DNA of 64,000 nt from SpSt-77 sp049972045. Lineage in GTDB: Bacteria > Chloroflexota > Anaerolineae > B4-G1 > DUEL01. The stretch covers positions 11,734 through 75,733 of the forward strand of contig JBMFKS010000002.1 in NCBI GenBank assembly GCA_049972045.1. Reading direction: 5' to 3'. Under the pieces are notes generated by a model, which worked only from the letters and a program-made list of their open reading frames with translations, was not told the DNA's origin and ran no database searches. The position numbers were made by a program, and so were the translations under genes. Positions 62,821 through 64,000 of this stretch are shown here, piece by piece. Position 1 is the stretch's first letter; every line of letters begins with the position of its first letter.

Positions 62821-63249
62821 GTGAAGACATACGTCACCAAACCCGAGGAAGTGGAGCGGGAATGGTTCGTTGTGGACGCTAGCGGGAAGACGCTGGGGCG
62901 TCTGGCAACGGAAGTGGCCCGCATTCTGCGCGGCAAGCACAAGCCCATCTACTCCCCGATGATAGATGTGGGGGATTACGTGATTGTGGTCAATGCCGAG
63001 AAGATCCGGGTCACGGGCCGCAAACTGACCCAGAAGTTCTACTACCGCCATTCCGGCTACCCGGGCGGCTTCAAACAGGTCAGTCTGCGGGACATGCTGG
63101 CCCGTCATCCCACGCGCGTCATTGAGTACGCCGTCTGGGGCATGCTCCCCAAGAACGCGCTGGGTCGGCGGATGTTCAAGAAACTGAAGGTGTACGCCGG
63201 GCCCGACCATCCTCATCAGGCCCAGAACCCGAAACCGCTGGAGTTGTAG
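62821..63249 (+). CDS. rplM: Ribosomal protein L13
   Basis: 142 residues from GTG 62821. GAAGGAG lies eight bases upstream, too close to the alternative ATG at 62815. KTYVTKPEEVEREWFVVDASGKTLGRLATEVARILRGKHKP, KFYYRHSGYPGGFK, WGMLPKNALGRRMFKKLKVYAGPDHPHQAQ are typical. Confidence 0.96.
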   Translation: MKTYVTKPEEVEREWFVVDASGKTLGRLATEVARILRGKHKPIYSPMIDVGDYVIVVNAEKIRVTGRKLTQKFYYRHSGYPGGFKQVSLRDMLARHPTRVIEYAVWGMLPKNALGRRMFKKLKVYAGPDHPHQAQNPKPLEL

Positions 63250-63268
63250 GGGGACGAGGAGAGAACCG

Positions 63269-63670
63269 ATGGCAGAACAGCAACAGTATTACGAGGGTGT
63301 GGGACGTCGCAAGGAGGCCACCGCGCGGGTACGGCTCTACCCCGGCGGCGATGGGAAGTTCGTCGTCAATGACCGCCCCCTTCAGGAATACTTCGTTCGC
63401 GAAACGGATGTGATGCGCCTGATGGAGCCGTTGAAGGTCGCCGGAATGGACGGTCGCTTCAACGTCTCCGTGCAGGTGAGGGGCGGCGGGATCAGCGGCC
63501 AAGCCGGGGCGGTCCGACTGGGCCTGGCGCGGGCGTTGCTCCAGGTGGACCCCCAATTGCGGCCGCTTCTGCGCCAGAAGGGGCTGTTGACCTGCGACGC
63601 GCGGGTCAAGGAGCGCAAGAAGCCCGGCCTCAAGCGCGCCCGCAAGGCCCCGCAGTACACCAAACGGTAG
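63269..63670 (+). CDS. rpsI: Ribosomal protein S9
   Basis: 133 residues. YYEGVGRRKEATARVRLYPG, VQVRGGGISGQAGAVRLGLARAL, and the C-terminal RKAPQYTKR whose terminal Arg reaches the P-site tRNA. Last gene of the long translation locus. Confidence 0.97.
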   Translation: MAEQQQYYEGVGRRKEATARVRLYPGGDGKFVVNDRPLQEYFVRETDVMRLMEPLKVAGMDGRFNVSVQVRGGGISGQAGAVRLGLARALLQVDPQLRPLLRQKGLLTCDARVKERKKPGLKRARKAPQYTKR

Positions 63671-63703
63671 CGCGAAGAACACGAAGGGCGCGAAAGACGC
63701 CGA

Positions 63704-63747
63704 AAAAGGCCCTCCCGCGGGTTTCCATCCTGCGGGAGGGCCTTTTA
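63704..63747 (+). terminator. Terminator of the ribosomal superoperon
   Basis: A 15-bp perfect stem AAAAGGCCCTCCCGC/GCGGGAGGGCCTTTT with a 13-base loop, followed by ATT. The adjacent A and T runs allow it to work in both directions. Confidence 0.92.
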
Positions 63748-64000
63748 TTGACGGGACTTACGCAATCGGGGGATTGCTTCGGGCGCTGTGCGCCCTCGCA
63801 ATGACGGCCCGCGGGGGGGATTGCGCCTCGGGCGAGAAGCCCCTTCGGCCACGCCGCGAGCGGGTGCTTCGCTGCGCTCGCAGTGACAACCTCGCCGCGT
63901 GGCGGGCCGAGGCCCTCGGCGTGGCCCTCGCCGCGTGGCGGGGCGTGGCCCTTCGCGGCTTCGCCGCTACCCAGAAACTTGCGCCGACTGAAGGGCCACG
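63748..64000. repeat. Repeat-rich end of window
   Basis: No gene is seen. GGGACTTACGCA (63753-63764) matches the end of the MITE at 61501. GATTGCTTCGGGC...CTCGCAATGAC (about 63773-63804) matches half of the palindrome inside the element at 13848. The remainder is the CTCGG/GGCGTGGCC-type GC-rich repeat with several near-identical GCCGCGTGGCGGG units (about 63890-63950). It continues beyond the window. Confidence 0.6.

Overview
The window is a GC-rich bacterial chromosome segment, most likely from the phylum Chloroflexota (an Anaerolineae-like lineage). The main evidence is the ribosomal protein S12, which carries a roughly 17-residue insertion after the conserved APALQ motif, as I recall from Chloroflexota S12. 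The FHA/winged-helix and LysM/SH3b architectures and the heavy load of short palindromic intergenic repeats fit the same assignment. Zn-binding forms of S14, L36 and S4 and a zinc-lid adenylate kinase are present. I cannot name a genus from sequence alone.

Layout. 1-2.6 kb: the end of a restriction-modification locus (PmeII-like endonuclease fragment and a DUF1156 DNA methyltransferase). 2.6-18.6 kb: housekeeping and metabolic genes in short units with several consensus-like promoters: a solitary xanthine-dehydrogenase-type molybdoprotein, a frameshifted small ORF, trmD, a CAU-anticodon tRNA, an alpha/beta hydrolase and tyrS on the minus strand, hypE, tRNA-Thr(CGT), a membrane protein, dnaN, a TIM-barrel/LysM protein, a receiver-CpaE fusion, a LysM-M23 peptidase, mtnP, a GtrA protein and an RNase H-like protein. 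18.6-31.2 kb: YHS protein and copper P-type ATPase separated by a tandem hairpin repeat, an FHA-winged-helix regulator, a Lon-family protease, ssnA-like aminohydrolase, a transposase remnant, SCP2-like protein and an 875-residue SH3b/glycosidase-like protein.

31.4-63.7 kb is a long transcription/translation locus: rpoB (no rpoC beside it), rpsL, rpsG, fusA, a low-GC island, tuf, then the S10-spc-alpha ribosomal cluster through rpoA, rplQ, truA, rplM and rpsI, closed by a strong terminator. The order is classical, but foreign material sits at five junctions. Between fusA and tuf lies a low-GC island with a beta-propeller protein, a SpoIID-PA14 protein and small ORFs, containing two sites with the architecture of integron attC sites (a probable cassette array without an integrase in view). 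Toxin-antitoxin-type genes, mostly decayed, sit between rpsC and rplP (RelE-like), rplO and secY (DUF4258/DUF2283), secY and adk (MntA/HepT-like) and map and rpmJ (DUF433/DUF5615). The last pair occupies the place where infA normally lies, and infA is absent from the window.

Other unusual points are an EF-Tu whose switch I segment is rewritten and about five residues longer than usual, a large repeat-bearing insertion in RpoB, a structured leader upstream of rpsL, and a set of small mobile palindromic elements. One of these, between rpoA and rplQ, has 13-bp inverted ends and a 7-bp target duplication. Together the genes provide transcription, translation and protein export functions. The window's novelty lies in how mobile and conflict-related sequences have settled inside an otherwise essential operon.
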